Of a stretch of DNA of 31,213 bases, positions 6,796 through 14,922 are shown piece after piece (positions within the stretch are counted from its first letter, which is position 1; every line of letters begins with the position of its first letter). Location: the NCBI GenBank assembly GCA_017745115.1, contig JAGIAA010000033.1:1-31213 (forward strand). The letters are read 5' to 3'. The translations under genes and the position numbers were made by a program. This stretch comes from Sphingobium sp. GTDB lineage: Bacteria; Pseudomonadota; Alphaproteobacteria; Sphingomonadales; Sphingomonadaceae. The notes under the pieces are model-generated. The model was not told the DNA's origin. It searched no databases and saw only the letters and a list, made by a program, of their open reading frames with translations.

Positions 6796-7737
6796 ATGGA
6801 ATATCGCGTCATTGGCGCCGGCGGCGGCCATCCGGCCGGCACGCGCCGCGTGCTTCAAAATCATCACATGGATTCAACGCGGTGGGATGATTTCCTGCTG
6901 CGTACGGACGACATCGTCATCTCGACCTACGGCAAGTCCGGCACCAGCTGGCTGCAACAGATCGTCGCCCAATTGCTCTTCCAAGGCGCGCCCATTCTCG
7001 GCTTTCCGGATATGTCGCCCTGGCTGGAGTCGCGACTCATCGAAAAGGACGTGCTATTCGCGCAGCTCGAGGCGCAGCGCCATCGCCGCTTCATCAAGAG
7101 CCACCTGCCGTTCGACGCGCTGCCGTGGTCGCGGATCGCGCGTTATATCTATTCCGCACGCGATGTGCGCGACCTCGTCTGGAGCCTGCACCGCTTCCAC
7201 AGCAATTTCCGGCCGCTCTACCTTGAGCTGCTCAACAATTCTCGCGCAGAAATGGGCCGGGAATTCCAACCCGCGGATCCCGACATCGCCCGCTACTACC
7301 GCAACTGGCTCGAGCAGGACGGCGAGCCCTTCTGGCCCTTCTGGTCGCATGTGAAATCATGGTGGGAAGCACGCCACCTGCCCAATGTGCTGCTCGTCCA
7401 TTTCAACAATCTCAAGACCGACCTGCGGGGCGAGGTTCGCCGGATCGCCGCCTTTCTCGACATTGCGGTCGATGCGAATGCCTGGCCGAATATCCTCGAG
7501 CATTGCAGCTTCGCCTGGATGCGTGAGGCAACGGGTAAGGCGTCACACCTCATGGTTCACGACATCATCGAGGATGGCCTGCGCGCCTTCGTCCACAAGG
7601 GCACGAACGGACGTTGGAAGGACATCCTGTCGACCAGTGAGATCGCGCTCGCCGACCGCCTGGCCGCCGAGCATCTCCCCCCGGATTGCGCCCATTGGCT
7701 CACAACAGGAGAGTTGCCGCCCGCCGCCGAATACTGA
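6796..7737 (+). CDS. PAPS-dependent sulfotransferase domain protein
   Basis: From ATG 6796, preceded by GGGAGAGG with about 6 bases of spacing, the product is 313 residues. In-frame ATGs at 6742 and 6748 would add about 18 residues but lack a ribosome binding site. It has the cytosolic sulfotransferase signatures: the 5'-phosphosulfate loop STYGKSGTSW (residues 43-52), KSHLP with the likely catalytic His103, the 3'-phosphate segment YSARDVRDLVWSLHRFHSN (119-137) with Ser130, and a C-terminal HKGTNGRWKD that matches the RKGxxGxWK motif. It transfers sulfate from PAPS to a hydroxyl or amine acceptor, which cannot be named. No PAPS synthesis genes lie nearby. Confidence 0.88.
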   Translation: MEYRVIGAGGGHPAGTRRVLQNHHMDSTRWDDFLLRTDDIVISTYGKSGTSWLQQIVAQLLFQGAPILGFPDMSPWLESRLIEKDVLFAQLEAQRHRRFIKSHLPFDALPWSRIARYIYSARDVRDLVWSLHRFHSNFRPLYLELLNNSRAEMGREFQPADPDIARYYRNWLEQDGEPFWPFWSHVKSWWEARHLPNVLLVHFNNLKTDLRGEVRRIAAFLDIAVDANAWPNILEHCSFAWMREATGKASHLMVHDIIEDGLRAFVHKGTNGRWKDILSTSEIALADRLAAEHLPPDCAHWLTTGELPPAAEY

Positions 7738-7750
7738 AGCATTGACTTCA
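7735..7750 (+). promoter_or_regulatory. inverted repeat 1 upstream of the SRPBCC-ArsR pair, candidate operator
   Basis: TGAAG-cattga-CTTCA, a 5-6-5 perfect inverted repeat. It begins on the stop codon of the sulfotransferase gene and overlaps a TTGACT hexamer (7742-7747) that could act as the -35 box. It shares half-site sequence and spacer length with the repeat at 7767-7786. Confidence 0.5.
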
Positions 7751-7766
7751 ATATAGAGTCTGGATT

Positions 7767-7786
7767 AGTGAAGCCATAACTTCACT
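7767..7786 (+). promoter_or_regulatory. inverted repeat 2 upstream of the SRPBCC-ArsR pair, candidate ArsR operator
   Basis: AGTGAAG-ccataa-CTTCACT, a perfect 7-6-7 inverted repeat that ends 14 bases before the ATG at 7801 and just before the AGGAGA ribosome binding site. Its centre is 34 bp, about three helical turns, from the centre of the repeat at 7735-7750. ArsR-family repressors bind dyads of this size, and the downstream pair encodes one, so autoregulation is likely. Confidence 0.6.
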
Positions 7787-7800
7787 TTAGGAGACCGCGC

Positions 7801-8265
7801 ATGGCCGACACCATCCACGACACATTCACCATCGAGCGCCGCTATCCCCACAGTCGCGAGAAGCTGTTCCGCGTTCTTACCGAGCAGGCGCTGCGCGAGC
7901 GCTGGTATTCGCACGGACGCAATCCCTTCAAAACCTTCGAGACCGATTTCCGCGTGGGAGGGCGTGACTATCAGATCTACCTGCTGGGCGACGACACCCC
8001 CTTCCCCGGCGCCGAAATCGTCAATGACGGGCGCTTCGAGGATATCGTCCCCGGTGAGCGTTTCGTGCTGAGCACGACTGCCATCTTCCAAGGCAACCGC
8101 TTTTCGAGCGCACTTATCACGCATGAACTTAGCGATGATGGCGATGGCTCGAGCCTGCGGCTCACGCATCAGGCCGCTTTCTACGAAGGCGCCGACGGTC
8201 CGGAAATGCGGCGCGGGGGCTGGGAAAAGCTGCTCGACAGCCTCGCCGAGACGCTCGCCCAATGA
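7801..8265 (+). CDS. SRPBCC / AHSA1-like START-domain protein
   Basis: The 154-residue product is a single SRPBCC domain of the Aha1 C-terminal-like (AHSA1) type. It begins with an FTIERRYPHSREKLFRVLTE helix-grip start, followed by LRERWYSHG, FRVGGRDYQIYLLG, the GRFEDIVPGERFVLST strand pair and a long C-terminal helix with GGWEKLLDSLAETL. Such proteins have a hydrophobic pocket and are often co-encoded with an ArsR regulator, as here. The ligand is unknown. The start has AGGAGA seven bases upstream. Its TGA overlaps the ATG of the regulator gene by 4 bases (ATGA). The order is unusual, since the regulator more often comes first. Confidence 0.88.
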   Translation: MADTIHDTFTIERRYPHSREKLFRVLTEQALRERWYSHGRNPFKTFETDFRVGGRDYQIYLLGDDTPFPGAEIVNDGRFEDIVPGERFVLSTTAIFQGNRFSSALITHELSDDGDGSSLRLTHQAAFYEGADGPEMRRGGWEKLLDSLAETLAQ

Positions 8266-8582
8266 GCCCCGCGACGGCTTCCCTCTTCGATGCGCTCGGC
8301 GACCCGACGCGGCGTGCGATCGTCTCTCAAGTCGCGCGGGGACCGGTCAGCGTCTCCGCCCTCGCCCGGCCGCTCGGCATCAGCGTGACCGCGGTCGGCC
8401 AGCATCTCCAGGTGCTGGAGCGCGCCGGGCTGCTGAGATCGATGAAGCAGGGGCGTGTGCGCAGCTGCTCGCTGCAGCCGGAGGGGCTGCGCGCCATCGA
8501 GAAATGGGCCCAGGACTGCCGCAACGAATGGGAAGCGCGCCTCGACCGAATCGGCGACGTGCTGGACGCGCTGGACGACTGA
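8262..8582 (+). CDS. ArsR-family winged-helix transcriptional regulator
   Basis: The 106-residue protein is a typical ArsR winged helix: LFDALGDPTRRAIVSQVARGPVSV at the start, then the recognition helix region LARPLGISVTAVGQHLQVLERAGLL and the wing SMKQGRVRSCSL. It lacks the ELCVCDL-type metal-binding cysteines (its one Cys is in the wing and another is in the last helix), so it probably does not sense arsenic or other heavy metals through the classic site. It is translationally coupled to the SRPBCC gene, and the two inverted repeats upstream are its likely operators. The family pairing suggests repression of its own operon, relieved by a signal that is not identifiable from sequence. Confidence 0.9.
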   Translation: MSPATASLFDALGDPTRRAIVSQVARGPVSVSALARPLGISVTAVGQHLQVLERAGLLRSMKQGRVRSCSLQPEGLRAIEKWAQDCRNEWEARLDRIGDVLDALDD

Positions 8583-8584
8583 TA

Positions 8585-8611
8585 TTTCCTCACCCCTCAG
8601 GGGCTAGGAAA
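8585..8611. terminator. bidirectional hairpin between arsR and fba
   Basis: TTTCCT (8585-8590) pairs with AGGAAA (8606-8611), and inside it CCCC pairs with GGGG around a TCA loop, with a small internal bulge. It sits in the 37-base gap between two convergent genes. The A/T ends of the stem give short U-runs on both strands, which fits a shared terminator. Confidence 0.6.
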
Positions 8612-8619
8612 AACTCGGT

Positions 8620-9522
8620 TTAGGCCGATACCTTGTCGACCGACGCTTCGTAGATGTCGCCGATCGCCGCGCCGAGCGCTGCGTCGAACTCGGCATCGCT
8701 CATCTGCGCGCGTAGGTCCTCGAGCAAGGCGCGGCTGAAGCTCGCGATCATTCCACGATTCTTCGCCAGTTCCTTGCATGCGTCCGGTCTGCTGTAGCCG
8801 CCCGACAACGCGACGACGCGCAGTACGCGCGGATGATCGACCAGCGCATCGAACAGGCCTGGCGTTTCCGGGATGCTGAGCTTGAGCATCACCTTGTCGC
8901 TACCCGGCATGGCATCGAGCGCCTTCAGTATCTCGTCCTTGAGGATCCGGTCGCATTCGCTGCGCGTCGGGCTCTTGATGTTCACCTCGGGCTCGAGGAT
9001 CGGCATCAGACCCGCGGCGAGCACTTGCTGACCGACCTCGAACTGCTGCTTCACGATCGCGGCGATGCCGGTACGGTTCGCGCTGTTCACGACCGAACGC
9101 TCCTTGGTGCCGTAGACGCCGAGCCCCTTGGCGCGTGCGAGCAGCGCATCGAGGTCCGGCATCGGCTTCATGAGCTGGACGCCGTCGGCCTCCGCCTCGA
9201 GACCCTTGTCGATCTTGATGAAAGGAACCACGCCTTTGGCAATGAGCGCCGCGGGGATCGTCTTGCCGTCCACCGAGCCGTCCATGGTGCGCTCGAACAG
9301 GATGGCGCCAATGACCTTCTCTCCAGTGAAGGCCGCTGAGCGGATGATCCGGCAACGCATCTCATGGATGAGGCCGAACATTTCCTCATCGCCCGAATAG
9401 GCGCTTTCCTCGATGCCATAACCCTTCAGCGCCTTTGGCGTTGAGCCGCCGCTCTGATCCAGCGCTGCGATAAAGCCGTGCCCCTTGGCCATTTTCGCGG
9501 TCATGTCGGAATGCTGCACCAT
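8620..9522 (-). CDS. fba: class I fructose-bisphosphate aldolase
   Basis: The 300-residue protein is the Schiff-base (class I) aldolase that splits fructose 1,6-bisphosphate into dihydroxyacetone phosphate and glyceraldehyde 3-phosphate. Visible motifs are ALDQSGGSTPK (D22), PFIKIDKGLE (K103, K106), the EPEV stretch (178-180 region) and LKLSIPE with Lys214, the expected Schiff-base lysine. A second in-frame ATG at residue 7 is an alternative start. It is the last gene of the tkt-gap-pgk-fba group on the minus strand, 128 bases after pgk. Nothing else is seen in that 128-base gap. A hairpin at 8585-8611 ends the unit. Confidence 0.95.
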   Translation of the reverse strand: MVQHSDMTAKMAKGHGFIAALDQSGGSTPKALKGYGIEESAYSGDEEMFGLIHEMRCRIIRSAAFTGEKVIGAILFERTMDGSVDGKTIPAALIAKGVVPFIKIDKGLEAEADGVQLMKPMPDLDALLARAKGLGVYGTKERSVVNSANRTGIAAIVKQQFEVGQQVLAAGLMPILEPEVNIKSPTRSECDRILKDEILKALDAMPGSDKVMLKLSIPETPGLFDALVDHPRVLRVVALSGGYSRPDACKELAKNRGMIASFSRALLEDLRAQMSDAEFDAALGAAIGDIYEASVDKVSA

Positions 9523-9650
9523 CCGTCTCCCTATTCTGTTAGCCGCCTCAAAGATGAACCGCTATTCGCCGCGCATGCGTGAAATGCAAGCGGGTCAACC
9601 ATCTTTGCCAGGAACGTGACGGCGGCGAACAAGGATCCGCACCGCTCTGG

Positions 9651-10856
9651 TCAGACGCGCATCAACGCCGCGACGCCAGGCAGTTCCTTGCCTTCCATCC
9701 ATTCGAGGAAAGCGCCGCCCGCCGTCGAGACGAAAGTGAAATCGCCGGCCACACCGGCATGATTGAGTGCCGCAACCGTGTCGCCGCCACCCGCAACCGA
9801 GACCAGCGCGCCCTCGCGGGTCAATGCTGCTGCAGTCTGCGCCAGCGCGACGGTCGCTTTGTCGAAGGGCGCGAGCTCGAACGCACCGAGCGGGCCGTTC
9901 CAGACGAGCGTGCGGCATGTCTTGAGCACGTCGCCGAGCGCCTCGACGGCGGCGGGGCCGACATCGAGGATCATCTCGTCGGCGGCGACTTCATGCACCG
10001 AGCAAATGCGCAGGCTCGGGGGATTGGCCGCGAACTCCTTGGCTACTGCAACGTCGTAAGGCAGGTGCAGCGTGCAGCCCGCGGCCTCGGCCTTGCCGAA
10101 AATCTCGTTCGCGGTCGGCACCAGGTCATGCTCGCAAAGCGACTTGCCGACGTTCACGCCCCGCGCCGCCAGGAAGGTGTTGGCCATGCCGCCGCCGATG
10201 ATCAGATGATCGACCTGGGCGACGAGATTGTTGAGCACGTCGAGCTTCGTCGAGACCTTGGCGCCACCGACCACGGCCGCGACGGGCTTTTGCGGATTGC
10301 CGAGCGCGGCTTCGAGGGCGTCCAGCTCCTTCTCCATCTGACGGCCGGCGAAGGCAGGCAGGATATGCGCAATGCCTTCGGTGGAGCTGTGCGCGCGGTG
10401 CGCGGCTGAGAAGGCGTCATTGACGTAGAGATCGCCAAGCGCCGCCATGGCCTTGCTCAGCGCTGGGTCGTTCTTCTCCTCGCCCGCGTGGAAGCGAGTG
10501 TTCTCGAGAAGCGCAACGTCACCGCCGCGCATCACGGCAATACCCGCTGCCGCGGCTTCGCCCTGGCAATCGGGGATGAACTGCACGTCGCGGCCCAGAA
10601 CATGGCCGAGCGCCCGCGTGACAAGGCTCAGCGACATGTCCGGTGACTTCTGGCCCTTGGGCCGGCCGAAATGCGCGAGTACCAGCACCTTCGCGCCGCG
10701 ATCCGCCAATTCTGTGATCGTCTGCACGGCGGCCCGGAGACGGGTATCATCCGTGATCGCCCCATCCTGCATGGGAACGTTGAGATCCTCGCGGACAAGG
10801 ACGGCCTTGCCGGCGATATCGCCCATATCGTCGAGCGTCTTGAATGATTTGGGCAC
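9651..10856 (-). CDS. pgk: phosphoglycerate kinase
   Basis: The 401-residue enzyme moves a phosphate between 1,3-bisphosphoglycerate and ADP in glycolysis and, in reverse, gluconeogenesis. Features include the N-terminal [11 protein letters not shown] (the family's RVDFNVP with an E/L variant), [43 protein letters not shown] and the nucleotide-binding GGGDTVAAL. It begins with GTG at 10856, with AAGG seven bases upstream. The gap gene upstream is separated by 91 bases containing a long imperfect hairpin, which could reduce read-through and set different levels of Gap and Pgk/Fba. Confidence 0.97.
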   Translation of the reverse strand: MPKSFKTLDDMGDIAGKAVLVREDLNVPMQDGAITDDTRLRAAVQTITELADRGAKVLVLAHFGRPKGQKSPDMSLSLVTRALGHVLGRDVQFIPDCQGEAAAAGIAVMRGGDVALLENTRFHAGEEKNDPALSKAMAALGDLYVNDAFSAAHRAHSSTEGIAHILPAFAGRQMEKELDALEAALGNPQKPVAAVVGGAKVSTKLDVLNNLVAQVDHLIIGGGMANTFLAARGVNVGKSLCEHDLVPTANEIFGKAEAAGCTLHLPYDVAVAKEFAANPPSLRICSVHEVAADEMILDVGPAAVEALGDVLKTCRTLVWNGPLGAFELAPFDKATVALAQTAAALTREGALVSVAGGGDTVAALNHAGVAGDFTFVSTAGGAFLEWMEGKELPGVAALMRV

Positions 10857-10868
10857 AATCCAGCCTTT

Positions 10869-10936
10869 CCGTTCGGTTCGAGCGAAGTCGAGAACCGTTA
10901 TACGCTCCGTGTCTCGACTTCGCTCGACACGAACGG
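10869..10936. repeat. REP-like imperfect palindrome between gap and pgk
   Basis: The 25-base arms at 10869-10893 and 10912-10936 pair at 23 of 25 positions around an 18-base loop. The core on one arm reads TCTCGACTTCGCTCGA. Outside the arms, AGCCT (10862-10866) can also pair with AGGCT (10942-10946). The gap-pgk spacer is essentially this element. The sequence resembles dispersed repeats I recall from sphingomonad genomes. As RNA it would form a long stem inside the gap-pgk transcript, so it may act in RNA stability or termination. Confidence 0.8.
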
Positions 10937-10947
10937 AGTTTAGGCTG

Positions 10948-11958
10948 TCAGATAAGCGAAGCCACCACCTTGCTGGTGTCGATCATGCGGTTCGAGAAAC
11001 CCCATTCATTGTCGTACCAGCTCAGCACGCGGACCAGCTTGCCGTCGATCACCGCCGTCTCCAGGCTGTCGACCGTCGAGCTGCGCGGATCGCCATTATA
11101 ATCGATCGAAACCAGCGGCTCATCCGAGTAGCCCAATATGCCCTTGAGCGGGCCGTTCTCGGACGCCGTCTTGAGCAGGCCGTTCACCTCGTCGACCGTC
11201 GTTGCGCGCTTGGCGATGAACTTGAGATCGACGACCGAGACGTTCGGCGTCGGCACCCGCACCGACGATCCGTCGAGCTTGCCCTTCAGCTCGGGCAGCA
11301 CTTCGCCGACCGCGCGGGCAGCGCCTGTGGTCGTCGGGATCATCGACAGCGCGGCGGCACGGGCGCGGCGCATGTCCTTATGCAACTGGTCCAGCGTATT
11401 CTGGTCGTTGGTATAGCTGTGGATCGTCGTCATGAAGCCGCTCTCGATGCCGACGGCTTCGTGCAGCACCTTGGCGAGCGGCGCGAGGCAGTTGGTCGTG
11501 CAGCTCGCGTTGGAAATGACGATATCGTCCTTGGTGAGCGCCTGGTGGTTGACGCCGAACACGATGGTCTTGTCGACGCCGGTCGCCGGAGCGGAAATGA
11601 CTACGCGCTTGGCGCCTGCCGTGAGATGTGCGCTCGCCTTCGCCTTGTCGGCGAAGATGCCGGTGCATTCGAGCGCGATCACGACACCCATGGCAGCATG
11701 CGGCAGGTTGGCCGGGTCGCGTTCGGCCGTCACATTGATGCGCTTGCCATCGACGACGAGAGTGTCGCCGTCGACCGAGACGTCACCCGGCCAATTGCCG
11801 TGGACGCTGTCACGCTTGAACAGGAGCGCGTTCGACTTGGCATCGCCGAGGTCGTTAATCGCCACCAGCTCGAAATCGTGATCGGTGCGGCTCAGAATGG
11901 CGCGCGCCACGAGGCGACCGATACGTCCGAAGCCATTGATTGCAACTTTGGTGGCCAT
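10948..11958 (-). CDS. gap: glyceraldehyde-3-phosphate dehydrogenase, type I
   Basis: The ATG at 11958 ([15 protein letters not shown]) has GGAGGAG ten bases upstream; the extended frame to 11967 would start with TTG and is rejected. The 336-residue product has the Rossmann NAD site (INGFGRIGR), Asp36 in INDLGD, and the active-site [12 protein letters not shown] with Cys153 and His180 in TTIHSYT. Asp at position 36 suggests preference for NAD over NADP. It interconverts glyceraldehyde 3-phosphate and 1,3-bisphosphoglycerate. It lies 27 bases after tkt and ahead of pgk, so it belongs to the same operon. Confidence 0.97.
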   Translation of the reverse strand: MATKVAINGFGRIGRLVARAILSRTDHDFELVAINDLGDAKSNALLFKRDSVHGNWPGDVSVDGDTLVVDGKRINVTAERDPANLPHAAMGVVIALECTGIFADKAKASAHLTAGAKRVVISAPATGVDKTIVFGVNHQALTKDDIVISNASCTTNCLAPLAKVLHEAVGIESGFMTTIHSYTNDQNTLDQLHKDMRRARAAALSMIPTTTGAARAVGEVLPELKGKLDGSSVRVPTPNVSVVDLKFIAKRATTVDEVNGLLKTASENGPLKGILGYSDEPLVSIDYNGDPRSSTVDSLETAVIDGKLVRVLSWYDNEWGFSNRMIDTSKVVASLI

Positions 11959-11985
11959 GATGTCCAAACTCCTCCGAAAGGGGAT

Positions 11986-13950
11986 TTAAGCGAGCGCCTT
12001 CACGATCTTGTCGGCGATCTGCTGAGCGTCCAGTCCAAAATAGGGAAAAAGATCCTCGCCTTTGCCCGAAGCGCCAAACGTGTCGATGCCGCAACGGATG
12101 CCGTCAAGGCCGGTGATTTCGCTCCAGCCAAAGGTCGTGCCCGCCTCGATCGAGACGCGTAGCGCGCCCGCGGGCAGCACGGACGCGCGATAGGCAGCGT
12201 CCTGCGCGAGGAAGCGCGAAATGCTCGGCATCGAAACGACGCTGGCGGAAATGCCCTTCTCGCCAAGCAGCTTGGCGGCACCCATGCCGATCTCGACTTC
12301 CGAGCCGGTGGCAATGATGACGACCTTCGGCGCCTCCGCGGCGACCAGCGTATAGCCACCCTTGGCACTGAAATTCTGCGAAATATCGGTGCGAACCTGA
12401 CCGACATTCTGGCGGGTCAGAGCCAGCAGTGTCGGGCCATCGGCCTTCTCGAGCGCCAGTTCCCAGCATTCCGCCGTTTCGATCGCGTCGCACGGGCGGA
12501 ACACCTCAAGGTTCGGGACCATCCGAAGCGACATGACGTGCTCGATCGGCTGGTGGGTCGGGCCGTCCTCGCCCTGACCGATGCTGTCGTGCGTCATCAC
12601 GAAGATGCTGCGAATCTGCTGGATCGCCGCCATGCGGATGGCGTTGCGGGCGTAGTCCGAGAAAACGAGGAACGTGCCGCCATAGGGAATGACGCCGCCA
12701 TGGAGTGCCATGCCGTTCATCGCCGCGGCCATGCCGAACTCGCGAATGCCGTAATAGACATAGCGGCCCGAATAGTCGGCCTTGGAGAAGGCGACGCTCT
12801 GGTCCTTCGATTTGGTGAGGTTCGAGCCGGTGAGGTCGGCAGAACCGCCCATCATCTCGGGAATCTGCACGTTGATCACATCGAGCGCCAGTTCGCTCGC
12901 CTTGCGCGTCGCAACCTTCTTGGGCTCGGCAACCAGGCTTTCGAGATAGGGCTTGAGATTGAACGAAGCCGGCAGCTTGCCATCCATACGGCGGACAAAT
13001 TCATCCTTCTGCGAATGATTTGCGAGGCGATTCTTCCACTCTGCATGAACGCCCTGCGAACGCTTGCCGATGTCGAGCCAGGCCGAACGCACGTCGTTCG
13101 GAAGCTGGAACGGTGGGAGATCCCAGCCGAGATTGACGCGCGTGGCGGCCACTTCCGCCTCGCCCAGCGCAGAGCCATGAACCTTGTTGGTGCCGGCAAG
13201 GTTGGGCGCGCCCTCGCCGATGCGCGTGCTGCAGGCAACGAGCGACGGCCGAGGATCGGCGGCAGCTTCGGCCAGGGCACGGCGAATATCGGCATAGTCT
13301 GCGCCGTTGCACTCGGTCACGTGCCAGCCCGTGGCGGCATAGCGCGCCTTGACGTCTTCGCTCGACGACATGGAGACGGCGCCGTCGATCGTGATCTTGT
13401 TGTCGTCCCAGAGGACGTTGAGGTGGCCGAGGCCCAGATGTCCGGCCAGGCCGATGGCCTCATGGTTGATGCCTTCCATGAGGCAGCCGTCGCCCGCGAT
13501 AACCCAGGTCTTGTGGTCGACGATCTCGTCGCCGAACACCGCGTTCAGATGCCGCTCGGCCATCGCCATGCCGACCGCCATGGCGAGTCCCTGCCCCAGA
13601 GGGCCGGTCGTCGCTTCGACGCCGGGAAGCTCGAAATTCTCCGGATGGCCAGCTGCGGGGCTGCCGAGCTGACGGAATTTGGCGATCTCTTCGATCGTCG
13701 GCTCATGATAGCCTGTCAGATAGAGCAGCGCATAAATCAGCATCGAGCCGTGGCCCGCCGAGAGCACGAAACGGTCGCGGTCGGCCCATTTCGGATCGGC
13801 GGGGTCATATTTGAGGAAGTCGCTGAACAGCACCGTCGCGACGTCCGCCATGCCCATCGGCATACCGGGATGGCCGCTGTTCGCCGCCTGGACCGCATCC
13901 ATCGCCAGCACGCGAATGGTGTCGGCAAGGCGCTTTTCTGTGACGGACAT
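11986..13950 (-). CDS. tkt: transketolase
   Basis: The start at 13950 (MSVTEKRLADTIR) is preceded by GAGGGAAG; an upstream in-frame extension to 14022 is unlike the family. The 654-residue enzyme uses thiamine diphosphate and transfers two-carbon units in the pentose phosphate pathway. Landmarks are ANSGHPGMPMG with His27, SAGHGSML with His67, the ThDP motif beginning GDGCLMEGINHEAIGLAG, the FLVFSDYARNAIR region, and THDSIGQGEDGPTHQPIEH. It heads the tkt-gap-pgk-fba cluster, whose products share glyceraldehyde 3-phosphate. The 184 bases between it and the divergent gene at 14135 hold its promoter, but no clear element was seen. Confidence 0.97.
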   Translation of the reverse strand: MSVTEKRLADTIRVLAMDAVQAANSGHPGMPMGMADVATVLFSDFLKYDPADPKWADRDRFVLSAGHGSMLIYALLYLTGYHEPTIEEIAKFRQLGSPAAGHPENFELPGVEATTGPLGQGLAMAVGMAMAERHLNAVFGDEIVDHKTWVIAGDGCLMEGINHEAIGLAGHLGLGHLNVLWDDNKITIDGAVSMSSSEDVKARYAATGWHVTECNGADYADIRRALAEAAADPRPSLVACSTRIGEGAPNLAGTNKVHGSALGEAEVAATRVNLGWDLPPFQLPNDVRSAWLDIGKRSQGVHAEWKNRLANHSQKDEFVRRMDGKLPASFNLKPYLESLVAEPKKVATRKASELALDVINVQIPEMMGGSADLTGSNLTKSKDQSVAFSKADYSGRYVYYGIREFGMAAAMNGMALHGGVIPYGGTFLVFSDYARNAIRMAAIQQIRSIFVMTHDSIGQGEDGPTHQPIEHVMSLRMVPNLEVFRPCDAIETAECWELALEKADGPTLLALTRQNVGQVRTDISQNFSAKGGYTLVAAEAPKVVIIATGSEVEIGMGAAKLLGEKGISASVVSMPSISRFLAQDAAYRASVLPAGALRVSIEAGTTFGWSEITGLDGIRCGIDTFGASGKGEDLFPYFGLDAQQIADKIVKALA

Positions 13951-14134
13951 ACTGAAAGCTTCCCTCTGATGGTCGCGCCGGATGGCGACTTGAACGTCAT
14001 CGCGGCGGGCGCAAAGCCGCACCGAGTCGCCGCGCGGCTTCCAATGTCGGTTTGGGACACAAGCGTCAACCTACGGCCCCGGCGGAGGCACATAACGCAC
14101 TTCCGTTTTCGCTCCCCCATGTTAAGGACTAGCC

Positions 14135-14380
14135 ATGGCAAGCGATGCAATGATGCAGGCAATCGGGCGGATCGAACGGGCGCTTTCGCGCGCCGAGGGA
14201 ATCGCCCGGCAATTGGCCGAGGCGCGCGCCCGGGCGCTCGATGAGCGGCTCGCGGCCATGGAAGCCAATGCCGAACCATCCATTGATATCGATCCTTTCT
14301 CCCGCGAGAAGGCGGTCGCTGCGCTCAAGTCGCTGGATGCGCTGATCGGCGATCTCCAGAAAGCGCGGAGCGACGCCTGA
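14135..14380 (+). CDS. small coiled-coil protein upstream of zapA
   Basis: The 81-residue product is almost entirely helical, with heptad-like leucine and alanine spacing (MQAIGRIERALSRAEGIARQLAEARARAL, then EKAVAALKSLDALIGDLQKA). It has no signal peptide and no catalytic motif. Its TGA overlaps the ATG of zapA by one base, so the two are made together, which hints at a partner role at the cell-division ring. It is small, acidic-basic mixed and reminiscent of ZapB-type coiled coils in size, but I cannot claim homology. The ATG at 14135 follows a TTAAGGAC stretch that can serve as the ribosome binding site. Confidence 0.72.
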   Translation: MASDAMMQAIGRIERALSRAEGIARQLAEARARALDERLAAMEANAEPSIDIDPFSREKAVAALKSLDALIGDLQKARSDA

Positions 14381-14727
14381 TGGCCGAGGTCAAGATCATG
14401 GTCGGCGGCCGGCAATATGGCGTCCACTGCCGCGACGGCGAAGAAGCGCAGCTCCACCAACTCGCCGCGATGATGTCGGAGCGTGTCGATCAGGTTTCTC
14501 AGGGCAACCCGCATCTCACCGAGGTGCGGCAGCTTCTGTTCGCGGGCCTGTTGCTCGCCGATTCCCTGTCCGATCAGCAACAGGCTGCAGTCGGTGCCAA
14601 GGCACCCGCCCCCGCAGCGCCTGCCCCGGCTCAGGAAGACCCGGCCGTGCTTGCGGCGCTGGAGCGGCTTGCGGAACGGCTCGAAGCGCTTGGCGACAGC
14701 CTTGCAGCCGACCTGCTGAACGCCTAG
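14380..14727 (+). CDS. zapA: cell division protein ZapA
   Basis: The 115-residue product has the ZapA architecture: an N-terminal beta-rich head (AEVKIMVGGRQYGVHCRDGEEAQLHQLAAMMSERV, matching the family's v.i.Gr.Y.l.c..geee.l..lA pattern) and a long helix that dimerises. A Pro/Ala linker (about residues 73-87) separates it from a second helix at the C-terminus. ZapA binds FtsZ and bundles its filaments at the septum. It overlaps the preceding small gene by one base and is followed by the 6S RNA and the cyclo-ligase gene, the classic neighbourhood. Confidence 0.9.
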   Translation: MAEVKIMVGGRQYGVHCRDGEEAQLHQLAAMMSERVDQVSQGNPHLTEVRQLLFAGLLLADSLSDQQQAAVGAKAPAPAAPAPAQEDPAVLAALERLAERLEALGDSLAADLLNA

Positions 14728-14733
14728 ATAGTC

Positions 14734-14899
14734 AGGCGACGGGTACTGCCCGGTGCGAGCTTTAGCGAACATCCCTGAGGCGATAAATCATCCTAGGGGG
14801 CTGTCCCTGGCTGGATCCTGGTCCGGTCTAAATGGTCCCCACCTGACGTGTTGGCGTCAGAGGATTTTCCAGCAAACGGCCACGGTGGTCCCGTCACCT
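14734..14899 (+). ncRNA. ssrS: 6S RNA
   Basis: No coding frame fills the gap between zapA and the cyclo-ligase gene, the conserved location of 6S RNA. The region can fold into the 6S shape. A closing stem pairs GACGGG-ACTGCC (14738-14750, one bulged T) with GGTGGT-CCCGTC (14884-14895), extendable by AGG/CCT. A central region is rich in CGATAAATCA on the 5' side, and a perfect hairpin CTGACG-tgttgg-CGTCAG lies at 14843-14860 on the 3' side of the bubble. A terminal arm pairs GGGGGCT with GGTCCCC and is capped by CTGGA/TCCGG. The length of about 166 is right. 6S RNA mimics an open promoter and binds the sigma70 holoenzyme in stationary phase. End points are approximate. Confidence 0.85.
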
Positions 14900-14922
14900 C
14901 CTCTTCTTTCATCCGGTACAGC

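Noticed and set aside
9523..9650. Gap between pgk and fba as a hidden gene or RNA
   Set aside because: Only 128 bases, no ribosome binding site with a plausible frame and no convincing fold.
10447..12162. Long plus-strand open frame (571 codons) opposite pgk and gap
   Set aside because: It is a high-GC shadow of two certain genes; the peptide is Arg/Ala/His-rich without family features.
12538..14244. Long plus-strand open frame (568 codons) opposite tkt
   Set aside because: Transketolase on the other strand is certain and the peptide has no recognisable domain.
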